From assembly GCA_910584075.1 (NCBI GenBank), contig CAJTZI010000019.1:1-37067 (forward strand): a DNA stretch of 37,067 nucleotides. Reading direction: 5' to 3'. Shown here in pieces: positions 6,940 through 13,658 of this stretch. Origin of the DNA: an uncultured Oscillibacter sp. Lineage in GTDB: Bacteria > Bacillota > Clostridia > Oscillospirales > Oscillospiraceae. Under the pieces are notes generated by a model. That model had not been told where the DNA came from. It searched no databases and saw only the letters and a program-made list of their open reading frames with translations. The position numbers and the translations under genes are program-made. Each line of letters opens with the position of its first letter. Positions within the stretch are counted from its first letter, which is position 1.

Positions 6940-7106
6940 GGCAGAGTAGGGACACATGTGTCAACGGGCAGCGAAAGCTGTCCGCAGTGCCGGAAAGACG
7001 GGGAGTTGCTTTCTGGACGAAAGGGAAACCGCAGTGTGTGTCCCGCATCCCGCTGCCGCATGAAGGGGCTCTCCTCTGTGCGGCGTACTGCCGGAACAGA
7101 AGGAGG
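6940..7106 (+). promoter_or_regulatory. THF (tetrahydrofolate) riboswitch with Shine-Dalgarno sequestering platform
   Basis: The aptamer spans about 6940-7057. P1 pairs GGCAG (6940-6944) with CTGCC (7053-7057), and P2 pairs GGGACACA (6949-6956) with TGTGTCCC (7037-7044). The junction elements AGAGTAG and GCATCC match the conserved THF-I core. Downstream, CTCCTCTGT (7071-7079) can pair with ACAGAAGGAG (7096-7105) around the small hairpin CGGC/GCCG, hiding the folT ribosome binding site. Ligand binding would therefore control translation of folT. The class is known upstream of folT in Clostridia. Confidence 0.88.
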
Positions 7107-7113
7107 TATTTTT

Positions 7114-7665
7114 ATGTCCAAAATCAACACACGGGCCCTGTGCCGCATCGCCATGCTGGCGGCGCTGTACGTACTGCTGAACAACACCATTGCCATCAAG
7201 GCAGGCAATCTGCGCATCACCTTTGCCTCGCTGCCGGTGGTGCTCTCGGCACTGCTGTTTGGTCCATTGGAGTCCGCCCTGACGGCCCTTGTAGGGGAGT
7301 TCATCAACCAGCTGATCGGCGGCTACGGCATCACCGTCACCACGGGGCTCTGGCTCATTCCCCCGGCGGTGCGGGGGGTGGTCATCGGGATCGCGGCCAT
7401 GGCCCTCCGGCGCACGGACCGTCCCCTGGAGCGCCGTCCGGTGCTGGGGTATGTTGTCTGCGTCCTTGCGGCGCTGTGCACCACCATCTCCAACACCGCC
7501 GTCATCGCCGTGGACGCTTGGGTCACCCACTACTACTCCCGGGCCTATGTCTTTGGCGAGCTGCTGTACCGCCTGGGCTCCGGGGTGCTGATCGCCGTGA
7601 TTGTGGCCACCGCGGCCCTGCCCATGGCCGTGCTGCTGCGCCGCCAGGGACTGGCCCGGGCATAG
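7114..7665 (+). CDS. folT: Folate-specific ECF transporter substrate-binding (S) subunit
   Basis: Membrane protein of 183 residues with about six hydrophobic segments, matching ECF-transporter S components. It captures folate and works with the shared EcfA-EcfA'-EcfT module, which is not in this window. The assignment to folate rests on the THF riboswitch before it and folC after it, plus similarity to FolT (opening MSKINTRALCRIAMLAALYV, then NLRITFASLPVVLSALLFGP). The start ATG 7114 follows AGGAGG (7101-7106). Its stop TAG overlaps the ribosome binding site of folC. Confidence 0.9.
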   Translation: MSKINTRALCRIAMLAALYVLLNNTIAIKAGNLRITFASLPVVLSALLFGPLESALTALVGEFINQLIGGYGITVTTGLWLIPPAVRGVVIGIAAMALRRTDRPLERRPVLGYVVCVLAALCTTISNTAVIAVDAWVTHYYSRAYVFGELLYRLGSGVLIAVIVATAALPMAVLLRRQGLARA

Positions 7666-7676
7666 GAGGACACGCC

Positions 7677-8951
7677 GTGACCGGACAGGAGGCCATTGGA
7701 TATATCCACTCCCACCAGTGGGAACGCCATGCCCCAGGGCTGGACCGCATCCGGACGCTGCTCCGCGCCCTGGGGGCCCCCCAGACGGAACAGAAATTTG
7801 TTCATGTGGCGGGTACCAACGGCAAGGGCAGCACCTGCGCCTGCATCGCCGCTGTGCTCCGGGCCGCCGGATACCGGGTGGGGCTGAACACCTCGCCCTA
7901 TCTCATGACCTTCCATGAGCGCATCCGGGTGGACGGGGAGATGATCTCCGATGATGAGCTGGCGTCGCTGGCGGAGGAGATCCGCCCCGCCGCGGCGGCT
8001 ATGGCGGAGCACCCTACGGAGTTTGAGCTGATTACCGCCATAGCCCTGCTGCACTTCCGTCGGAAAGGCTGTGACATCTCCGTACTGGAGGTGGGCCTGG
8101 GCGGTGCGCTGGACGCCTCCAATGTCATCGGCGTGCCGGAGGCCGCGGTCATCACCGCCATGGGGATGGACCACGTGGCCCTGCTGGGCCCCACACAGGC
8201 GGACGTGGCCGCCGCCAAGGCGGGGATCATCAAGCACGGCGGGGATGTGGTCAGCTATGGCGGGTGCCCGGAGGCGGACGCGGTGTTCCGCCGGGTGTGC
8301 AGAGAGCGGGGAGCCGGCCTGACGGAGGTGGATTTCTCCCGCCTGCGGCTCCGCTCTGCTGGGCTGGACGGAGCCCGGTTTGACTTCCTGCCCTATGAGG
8401 ATCTGTACCTCCCGCTGGCGGGGGAGTACCAGCTGAAAAATGCCGCCGCGGCCATCACCGCACTGGAGGTCCTGCGGGAGAAGGGCTGGTGCGTTTCCGG
8501 GGAGGCCGTTTGCCGGGGATTGGCGGCGGTGCGCTGGCCCGGGCGGTTTGAGGTTTTGCGGCGGGACCCTGTGTTTTTACTGGACGGGGCCCACAACGCC
8601 CACGGCATGACCGCCGCCGTGGAGAGTCTGCGGGCCCTGTTTCCAGGCCGGAAGGCCGTTTTTTTGCTGGGCCTGCTGGCGGACAAGGATGTGTCCGCCA
8701 TGCTGGATTTGCTGGCGCCTCTGGCGGAGCGGGTCTTCACCCTCCGGCCGGAGAGCCCCCGGGCCATGGAGGCGGAGGCGCTGGCAGAACTGCTGGAGGC
8801 ACGGGGAGTTCCCGCCCGGGCCTGCGGCACGGCAGGGGAGGGAGTCTGCTCCGCCCTGGAATCCGCCGGGCGGTCCGGCGTTGTCTGTGCGCTGGGGTCG
8901 CTGTACCTCTCCGGGGACATCCGCCGTGCCGTGGAGGCGCTGCCACAGTGA
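7677..8951 (+). CDS. folC: Folylpolyglutamate synthase / dihydrofolate synthase
   Basis: Mur-ligase-family enzyme of 424 residues that adds glutamate to dihydropteroate and to reduced folates, retaining them in the cell. The P-loop GTNGKGST lies at residues 46-53; the central domain has FELITAIALLHF and VLEVGLGGALDASN; the C-terminal domain has LLDGAHNAHG. The start is GTG 7677, seven bases after AGGAGG (7664-7669). Together with folT it forms a folate uptake and retention operon under the THF riboswitch. A hairpin follows at 9010-9045. Confidence 0.95.
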   Translation: MTGQEAIGYIHSHQWERHAPGLDRIRTLLRALGAPQTEQKFVHVAGTNGKGSTCACIAAVLRAAGYRVGLNTSPYLMTFHERIRVDGEMISDDELASLAEEIRPAAAAMAEHPTEFELITAIALLHFRRKGCDISVLEVGLGGALDASNVIGVPEAAVITAMGMDHVALLGPTQADVAAAKAGIIKHGGDVVSYGGCPEADAVFRRVCRERGAGLTEVDFSRLRLRSAGLDGARFDFLPYEDLYLPLAGEYQLKNAAAAITALEVLREKGWCVSGEAVCRGLAAVRWPGRFEVLRRDPVFLLDGAHNAHGMTAAVESLRALFPGRKAVFLLGLLADKDVSAMLDLLAPLAERVFTLRPESPRAMEAEALAELLEARGVPARACGTAGEGVCSALESAGRSGVVCALGSLYLSGDIRRAVEALPQ

Positions 8952-9009
8952 CTGGAAGGCGCCCTGCCGAGGTGAAGCGAACCGGCAGAACCGGATCACA
9001 GACAAGAAG

Positions 9010-9045
9010 CCCCCTTGTGCAGGATGATCGACCTGCATAAGGGGG
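9010..9045 (+). terminator. Hairpin after folC
   Basis: CCCCCTT (9010-9016) and TGCAGG (9018-9023) pair with CCTGCA (9032-9037) and AAGGGGG (9039-9045), with one mismatch and an 8-base loop. The T-tract after it is poor, so it is a probable but not strong terminator. Confidence 0.65.
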
Positions 9046-9396
9046 TCAAATTATGGGCGATTATTCTTAAATTAGAGAAATCTGTGAAGCCGCGCCTTAC
9101 AGCTGGGGCGGCCGGGAGGACGTTTTACGCCAAGGTTCTCCGGCTGAAAGACGACAATTGAATATGAAACAACGGAAAACCGCCGGTTTGCAAAAGTGTA
9201 CTTTTGCAGAACCGGCGGTTTTAACTGTCTACACCTTTATATTCGGCGGCCCGTGGTGAAAATTAAGAGCTTTTTGAAAAAATTTTTCCCCGCTGTGTCC
9301 AGTTTGTAAAAGTACACCATTGCAAAGCGGTTTCTTTCGGACCAAATCGAAAGGACGCTGTCTCGAAAACCGGAAGCGGGGAGAGGAGACGGCCTG
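9046..9396. other. Gene-free stretch before the TnpB-like gene
   Basis: No credible gene is seen. It contains the large palindrome at 9176-9222 and a partial copy of its core (GTTTGTAAAAGTAC...TTGCA at about 9303-9327). No convincing promoter could be assigned to the TnpB-like gene; TTTATATT at 9236-9243 is the best -10-like string and has no good -35. Confidence 0.5.
9176..9222. terminator. Large palindrome, bidirectional terminator or operator
   Basis: Outer arms of 13 bp (9176-9188 with 9210-9222) enclose a perfect 20-base palindrome TGCAAAAGTGTACTTTTGCA (9189-9208). The outer arms begin with AAAA and end with TTTT, so the structure could terminate on both strands. The inner palindrome, and its partial repeat about 115 bases downstream, also fit a protein-binding site. 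Confidence 0.6.
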
Positions 9397-10572
9397 ATGT
9401 ACGGACAACGTCCTGCCGGGAACGGCGGAAAGACACAGTACACCACCATCAAGGTCCGTCTTGAACCCACGGCGGAGCAGGCAGAGCTGTTTGAAAAGAC
9501 CTTCGGCTGCTGCCGCTACATCTGGAACCGGATGCTGGCGGACCAGCAGCGCTTCTACGACGAGACGGATACCCACTTTATCCCCACGCCGGCGAAGTAC
9601 AAACAGGAGGCTCCCTTTCTGAAAGAGGTCGACAATCAGACCCTCATTCAGGAGCACAACAAGCTCTCCCAGGCCTTCCGCGTTTTTTTCAAAAATCCGG
9701 AGACCTTCGGATACCCCAATTTCAAGCGGAAAAAGGATGACCGGGACTCCTTCACGGCCTGCAACCATGTGTTTGAGTCCGGCCCCACCATCTACCTGAC
9801 GAAGACCGGCATCCGCATGACCAAGGCCGGAATCGTCCGGGCCAGATTCCACCGCCGCCCTCAAAACGGCTGGAATCTCAAGCGGATTACCGTGGAGCGG
9901 ACCCGCACCGGAAAGTACCACTGCTGCATCCTGTTCGCCTGCCGGGTGAAAGAGCCGGAGCCCGTTGTTCCGCGCCCGGAGACCACGGTGGGGCTGAACT
10001 ACTCCGTCTCCCATTTTTACGCGGCGGACAACGGCACCATGGCGGACCCTCCCCGCTGGATGAAGCAGTCCCGGGAGAAGCTGGTCCGGCTCCAGCGGCG
10101 GCTGAGCCAGATGCAGCCCGGCTCCAGAAACTACCGGGAGGCCGCTCAGAAATACCGTTTGCTCCATGAGCATATCGCCAACCAGCGCCTCGATTTTGTG
10201 CACAAGGAATCCCGGCGGATAGCCAACGCCTGGGACGCCGTGTGCGTGCGGGGGGATGATCTGGGCGAGATCGCCCGGAAGCTGACCTGCGGAAACGCCC
10301 TGGACAGCGGATACGGAATGTTCCGGGAGTGCCTGCGCTACAAGCTGGAGCGGCAGGGCAAGCTCCTCATTGTGGTGGACCGCGGCGTCCCCACCGCCCG
10401 GACCTGCTCGGTCTGCGGGCTGGTGCGGGAAGCCCTCGGCCCGAAGGAGGCCGCCTGGACCTGCCCGAGGTGCGGCGCTTCGCACCGGCGGGAGGTCAAC
10501 GGGGCGAAAAACATCAAGGCCCAGGGGCTGGCGCAGTATTTTGGCAGTCAGGAGCGGCGCGCCAGCGCCTGA
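9397..10572 (+). CDS. tldR: TnpB-like nuclease-dead protein, probable RNA-guided repressor (TldR)
   Basis: A 391-residue homologue of IS200/IS605 TnpB, the RNA-guided nuclease related to Cas12. The fold is complete: N-terminal wedge/REC region (TIKVRLEPTAEQAELFEKTF), RuvC segments, and an intact zinc finger (Cys337, 340, 356, 359 in CSVC and CPRC). The catalytic residues are not. RuvC-I normally has Asp in a GIDLG-like motif; here it reads VGLNYSVSHF with Asn201. RuvC-II normally reads VVEDL; here RGDDL, with Asp287 or no acid in place of Glu. RuvC-III normally reads DRDVN; here RREVN, with Glu366. An intact frame with all three sites changed and no tnpA nearby fits the TldR family, domesticated TnpBs that repress promoters with a short guide RNA and are known to sit beside flagellin genes. 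Here it precedes a CsrA-like gene and flagellin. The start ATG 9397 follows GAGGAGA. A recently inactivated TnpB is the alternative. Confidence 0.85.
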   Translation: MYGQRPAGNGGKTQYTTIKVRLEPTAEQAELFEKTFGCCRYIWNRMLADQQRFYDETDTHFIPTPAKYKQEAPFLKEVDNQTLIQEHNKLSQAFRVFFKNPETFGYPNFKRKKDDRDSFTACNHVFESGPTIYLTKTGIRMTKAGIVRARFHRRPQNGWNLKRITVERTRTGKYHCCILFACRVKEPEPVVPRPETTVGLNYSVSHFYAADNGTMADPPRWMKQSREKLVRLQRRLSQMQPGSRNYREAAQKYRLLHEHIANQRLDFVHKESRRIANAWDAVCVRGDDLGEIARKLTCGNALDSGYGMFRECLRYKLERQGKLLIVVDRGVPTARTCSVCGLVREALGPKEAAWTCPRCGASHRREVNGAKNIKAQGLAQYFGSQERRASA

Positions 10573-10775
10573 TCAATATCTGTATGTTCGCTATGCCGGC
10601 CGGGACGCCGGTGAAAGCCCATGGTTCCGGTTGGGAGAGCGTTGATTGAAGCGGATTTGAATGACAGCTCTGTTTCAATCAGCGCTTTCCGGACCGCGGA
10701 GTGGGAAACGAGCGGATGTGTACGCACATCCAAAGCCTGGAGACAGGCGTCCACAATATTATGACGATGAAAATC
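10573..10775 (+). ncRNA. Candidate guide RNA (omegaRNA-like) downstream of tldR
   Basis: TnpB and TldR guide RNAs are encoded at and beyond the 3' end of their gene, with scaffold first and guide last. This gap holds three ordered hairpins: a 13-bp stem (10638-10650 with 10674-10686, 23-base loop), GGATGTG/CACATCC with a UACG loop (10714-10731), and GCCTG/CAGGC with a GAGA (GNRA) loop (10735-10748). Such stable tetraloops are typical of functional RNA. If the scaffold ends at 10748, the guide would start with GTCCACAATATTATGACGAT. No match to that string was found in the flagellin promoter or elsewhere in the window. The 5' end could lie inside tldR. Exact ends and guide are inference. Confidence 0.55.
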
Positions 10776-10834
10776 CCCGCAGACAAGCGGCGGCGCGAAG
10801 GACCGCCCGCCGGAACACGCTGAAGGAGCGCCGT

Positions 10835-11215
10835 ATGCTGAAATTATCTCTGCTTCCCGAGGAATACCTGACCATCAATGAAGACATCGTTGTCCAGCTC
10901 ATCCGCGTGGCGGGGGGGAGAGCCAGTCTGGCCATCCACGCCGGTCGTGAGATTCCCATTGTGCGGGGCACGGTGCTGGAGCAGCAGGGGAGGGAACGCC
11001 CGGCCTGCCTGCTTCCGCCCTCGGGCAGGAAGGCGCGGTATTACCGCGATCAGGTGTTCCGCTGGAACGACGACCGGGAACGGGCCGTGCGGACCATGAA
11101 GCGGACGATTCAGCAGCTGGCGGAGAAGGGCTGCGGCCAGGAGGCGGAGGTCCTCAGCACACAGCTGGAGCGGATTATTCCCGCCTTTTGGGAGGAAGAC
11201 CTGTCGGCCCGATAG
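10835..11215 (+). CDS. CsrA-like RNA-binding protein with C-terminal extension
   Basis: A 126-residue protein whose first 50 residues align with CsrA along its length: MLKLSLLPEEYLTINEDIVV against the CsrA opening with its conserved E(T/Y)L-I pattern, then REIPIVRGTVLE against the KEVAVHREEI segment. Leu4 and Arg44, both important for RNA binding in CsrA, fall at identical positions. CsrA is usually 60-75 residues; here about 70 more follow, ending in a charged helical part (DDRERAVRTMKRTIQQLAEK). In Bacillus and relatives CsrA blocks flagellin translation and is countered by FliW; no fliW is in this window. AAGGAG stands eight bases before ATG 10835. It lies between tldR and flagellin, on the same strand. 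Divergence means that the assignment is by alignment by eye. Confidence 0.75.
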   Translation: MLKLSLLPEEYLTINEDIVVQLIRVAGGRASLAIHAGREIPIVRGTVLEQQGRERPACLLPPSGRKARYYRDQVFRWNDDRERAVRTMKRTIQQLAEKGCGQEAEVLSTQLERIIPAFWEEDLSAR

Positions 11216-11230
11216 TTTGTTCGATTTCAC

Positions 11231-11247
11231 CCGGTTGCGCGAACCGG
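11231..11247. repeat. Inverted repeat upstream of flagellin
   Basis: CCGGTT (11231-11236) and AACCGG (11242-11247) flank GCGCG. No T-run follows, so it is a weak terminator candidate for the csrA-like gene or a protein-binding site. Confidence 0.35.
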
Positions 11248-11322
11248 CTGAAATACAGTTCCGCGCCACGCCCTGGCAGTCTGGCCAGATACCAGGAAAC
11301 GGGCGCACCACACCAGTGCCGG

Positions 11323-11349
11323 TAAAGGGAAGTTCCGGCACGCCGGAAA
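11323..11349 (+). promoter_or_regulatory. Sigma-D/sigma-28 flagellar promoter of flagellin
   Basis: TAAA (11323-11326), a 15-base spacer and GCCGGAAA (11342-11349) match the sigma-28 consensus TAAA-N15-GCCGATAA at all four -35 positions and six of eight -10 positions. The -35 and spacer lie within an inverted repeat, GTGCCGG (11316-11322) with CCGGCAC (11335-11341). This gives a leader of about 34 bases before the flagellin start. Confidence 0.72.
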
Positions 11350-11374
11350 CGCATATCCCCAAAACATTTTTTTG

Positions 11375-11396
11375 AAAGGAAGCATTAAAATGAGGA
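11375..11396 (+). promoter_or_regulatory. Possible CsrA-type binding sites at the flagellin start
   Basis: The ribosome binding site AAAGGAAG contains GGA (11378-11380), and a second AGGA lies in codons 2-3 (11393-11396). CsrA proteins bind GGA motifs over the Shine-Dalgarno sequence, as known for hag of Bacillus. Stem-loop presentation of the motifs is not evident by eye. Confidence 0.4.
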
Positions 11397-13546
11397 TCCA
11401 ACATAACATCATGGCTATGAACGCCTACCGCAACTACAACACCAACACCAGCGCTCTGGCCAAGAACCTGGAGAAGCTGAGCTCCGGTTACAAGATCAAC
11501 CGCGCCGGCGACGACGCTGCGGGCCTCGCTATTTCTGAGAAGATGCGTGCCCAGATCACCGGTCTGAACGCCGCCCAGAAGAACGTCAAGGACGGCATCT
11601 CCCTGGTGAAGACCGCCGAGGGCGCCATGCAGGAGATCCAGGACATGCTCAACCGCATGGACTACCTGGCCACCCAGTCCGCCAACGGCACCTATGACAA
11701 CGAAGTGGACCGCATGAACCTGCAGAAAGAGGTTGACCAGCTCCGCTCCGAAATCAACCGTATCGCCGACTCCGCCAACTTCAACGGCATCAAGCTGCTG
11801 GACGGCAAGGCCGGCATCAACACCACCGCGTTCACCAACTTCGAGAACGTGTCCGGCGTTGTGGGCCACAACGGCACCATTGACATCAGCAGCCTGCTGG
11901 GCACCAAGGCCGCCGGCACCGCCCACCTGGAGGAGAAAGGCAACACCCAGGCGAACGGAAGCGCCGTCATCGACATCAGCGCCCTCAAGGTCGAAGCCGC
12001 CAATACCAGCGATACCGCCAACGTGAATTTCGAGATCGGCGGCAAGACCTACACCGCAGCCCTGACCGGCAAAACCTCGTATGGCACCGCCGATATCGCC
12101 GCCGCCCTGAAGAAGGCGATGGTGGAGGGCGGCGACGGCGTTGACATTACCACCGGCGCGGCGCACGCGAGCTCTTCGAGCAACACCGGAATCAAAATTG
12201 GCAGCAACGTGTACAAAGTCGATGTGGACGGCGACGGCGTCAAGCTGACCCTGGCCGGCGTGGGCGCCGGCGGTGCTAACTACACGGAGGTCTCCGCCAC
12301 TCCCGGCGCCACCACCAACGACTTTGACAAGGCCACGGCGGATCAGGTCAACAAGGATCTGGGCATGAACGTGAAGCTGGGCACTGTCTCCGGCGCTACC
12401 TCCAATACGGGCGACGTGGTCCACGAGACCACCAAGGTCACCCAGGCCCAGGCCTATAAGGCCGACAGCATGGCGGGCATTGACCTGGAGCTGACGGAGG
12501 ATATGGTCAAGGACGGAGCCGTCATTGAGATTGACGGCTACAAGTTTGCCGTCCAGACCGGGACGACCGCTCCCACCGGAGCCGACAAGGTCATCGACCT
12601 CTCCGCCGAGAAGGCCGCCGGCAAGTCGGACGCGGAGCTTGCCCACATCCTCGCCGATAAGCTGAGTAATGAGGCGAAGTTCCAGGGCGCGGACGGCCGC
12701 GAGTGGAAGATCGGCTCCTCCAACCAGGGAGGCAAGACCACCATCCACTTCGAGCAGGTCAAGGCGAGCAATGCGGGCAAGGAGCTGAAGAGCGAGGCGG
12801 ACCTGACCAGCAAGATCAAGGTGACCGCTCCCGCCACCGCCGACAAGGGCGCCGGCGTGGCCATCACCGTGGATCCCACCAAGATTGCCGCCGGCAACCG
12901 GCTGAACATCGACGGCAAGACCTACACCTTCGTCAAGGGCACCGCCGACGCCACCAAGGGCGAGGTCAGCGTGGACGGCGACGCTCTGCAGAACCTGGCC
13001 AACGCGCTGGGCAGCGACTATGAGGTGGATGTGAAGGCCGGCACCGGCGACGACGCGGACAAGAAGATTCTCACCATCCGCTCCAAGACCGGCACCACCG
13101 CCGACGCCGACGCCGTGGCTGCTTCCGAGTCCCCCGTCATCACCGGCGACGGCCTGCAGCTCCAGATCGGCGACACCTCCGAGACCTACAACCAGCTGTT
13201 CGTCAAGATCGGCGACATGCACACCAAGGCTCTGGGCATCGACAAGCTGACCATTGCCGATCCCGAGGGTGCTTCCGCTGCCATCCAGACCATCCGCGAC
13301 GCCATCAACCAGGTTTCCAGCGTCCGTGGTGATCTGGGCGCCACCCAGAACCGTCTGGAGCACACCGCCAACAACCTGAGCGTCATGGCGGAGAACATCC
13401 AGGACGCCGAGTCCACCATCCGCGACACCGACGTTGCCGAGGAGATGATGGCCTACACCAAGAACAACATCCTGGTTCAGTCCGCCCAGGCCATGCTGGC
13501 CCAGGCCAACGCTGTTCCCCAGGGCGTGCTGCAGCTCCTCGGTTAA
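11390..13546 (+). CDS. fliC: Flagellin
   Basis: Structural subunit of the flagellar filament, 718 residues. The conserved N-terminal D0/D1 region (about residues 1-150) begins MRIQHNIMAMNAYRNYNTNT and contains LSSGYKINRAGDDAAGLAIS. The conserved C-terminal D1/D0 region covers about the last 120 residues (NQVSSVRGDLGATQNRLEH to GVLQLLG). Between them lies a large surface-exposed insert of over 400 residues rich in Gly, Ala, Thr and Lys, which makes this flagellin long for the group. In the TLR5-contacting D1 helix it reads LNRMDYLATQ, keeping the first Arg but replacing a second Arg and Glu found in stimulatory flagellins. A sigma-28-type promoter and a GC-rich terminator flank the gene. The following modification operon suggests that the insert is decorated. 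Confidence 0.97.
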   Translation: MRIQHNIMAMNAYRNYNTNTSALAKNLEKLSSGYKINRAGDDAAGLAISEKMRAQITGLNAAQKNVKDGISLVKTAEGAMQEIQDMLNRMDYLATQSANGTYDNEVDRMNLQKEVDQLRSEINRIADSANFNGIKLLDGKAGINTTAFTNFENVSGVVGHNGTIDISSLLGTKAAGTAHLEEKGNTQANGSAVIDISALKVEAANTSDTANVNFEIGGKTYTAALTGKTSYGTADIAAALKKAMVEGGDGVDITTGAAHASSSSNTGIKIGSNVYKVDVDGDGVKLTLAGVGAGGANYTEVSATPGATTNDFDKATADQVNKDLGMNVKLGTVSGATSNTGDVVHETTKVTQAQAYKADSMAGIDLELTEDMVKDGAVIEIDGYKFAVQTGTTAPTGADKVIDLSAEKAAGKSDAELAHILADKLSNEAKFQGADGREWKIGSSNQGGKTTIHFEQVKASNAGKELKSEADLTSKIKVTAPATADKGAGVAITVDPTKIAAGNRLNIDGKTYTFVKGTADATKGEVSVDGDALQNLANALGSDYEVDVKAGTGDDADKKILTIRSKTGTTADADAVAASESPVITGDGLQLQIGDTSETYNQLFVKIGDMHTKALGIDKLTIADPEGASAAIQTIRDAINQVSSVRGDLGATQNRLEHTANNLSVMAENIQDAESTIRDTDVAEEMMAYTKNNILVQSAQAMLAQANAVPQGVLQLLG

Positions 13547-13590
13547 TCTGCACACCGGTTGTTCTGAAACAACAGCATCTACCCATAAAA

Positions 13591-13620
13591 GCGGGGCGGG
13601 CATTTGCCCGCCCCGCTCTT
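13591..13620 (+). terminator. GC-rich terminator after flagellin
   Basis: An 11-bp stem GCGGGGCGGGC/GCCCGCCCCGC (13591-13601 with 13606-13616), 4-base loop, then TCTT. It stands 39 bases before the modification operon, and no separate promoter is visible there, so partial read-through may supply low transcription of the operon. Confidence 0.8.
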
Positions 13621-13658
13621 CCTGACTCTGCACGAAAAACACGAAAGGAATCGGTTTT

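Noticed and set aside
9397..10572. Reading the TnpB-like gene as an active IS200/IS605 insertion sequence.
   Set aside because: No tnpA, no recognisable paired ends, and all three RuvC catalytic positions are changed.
10704..11305. GGAAACGAGCG (10704-10714) resembles GGAAACGGGCG (11295-11305) upstream of flagellin, suggesting a guide-target pair.
   Set aside because: Ten of eleven matching bases is about what chance gives when the two regions are compared, and the first site lies before the terminal hairpins rather than at the guide position.
10722..11357. ACGCACATCC (10722-10731) resembles ACGCATATCC (11349-11358) just after the flagellin -10.
   Set aside because: The first copy is the arm of a hairpin, so it would not be a free guide; nine of ten matches is not significant here.
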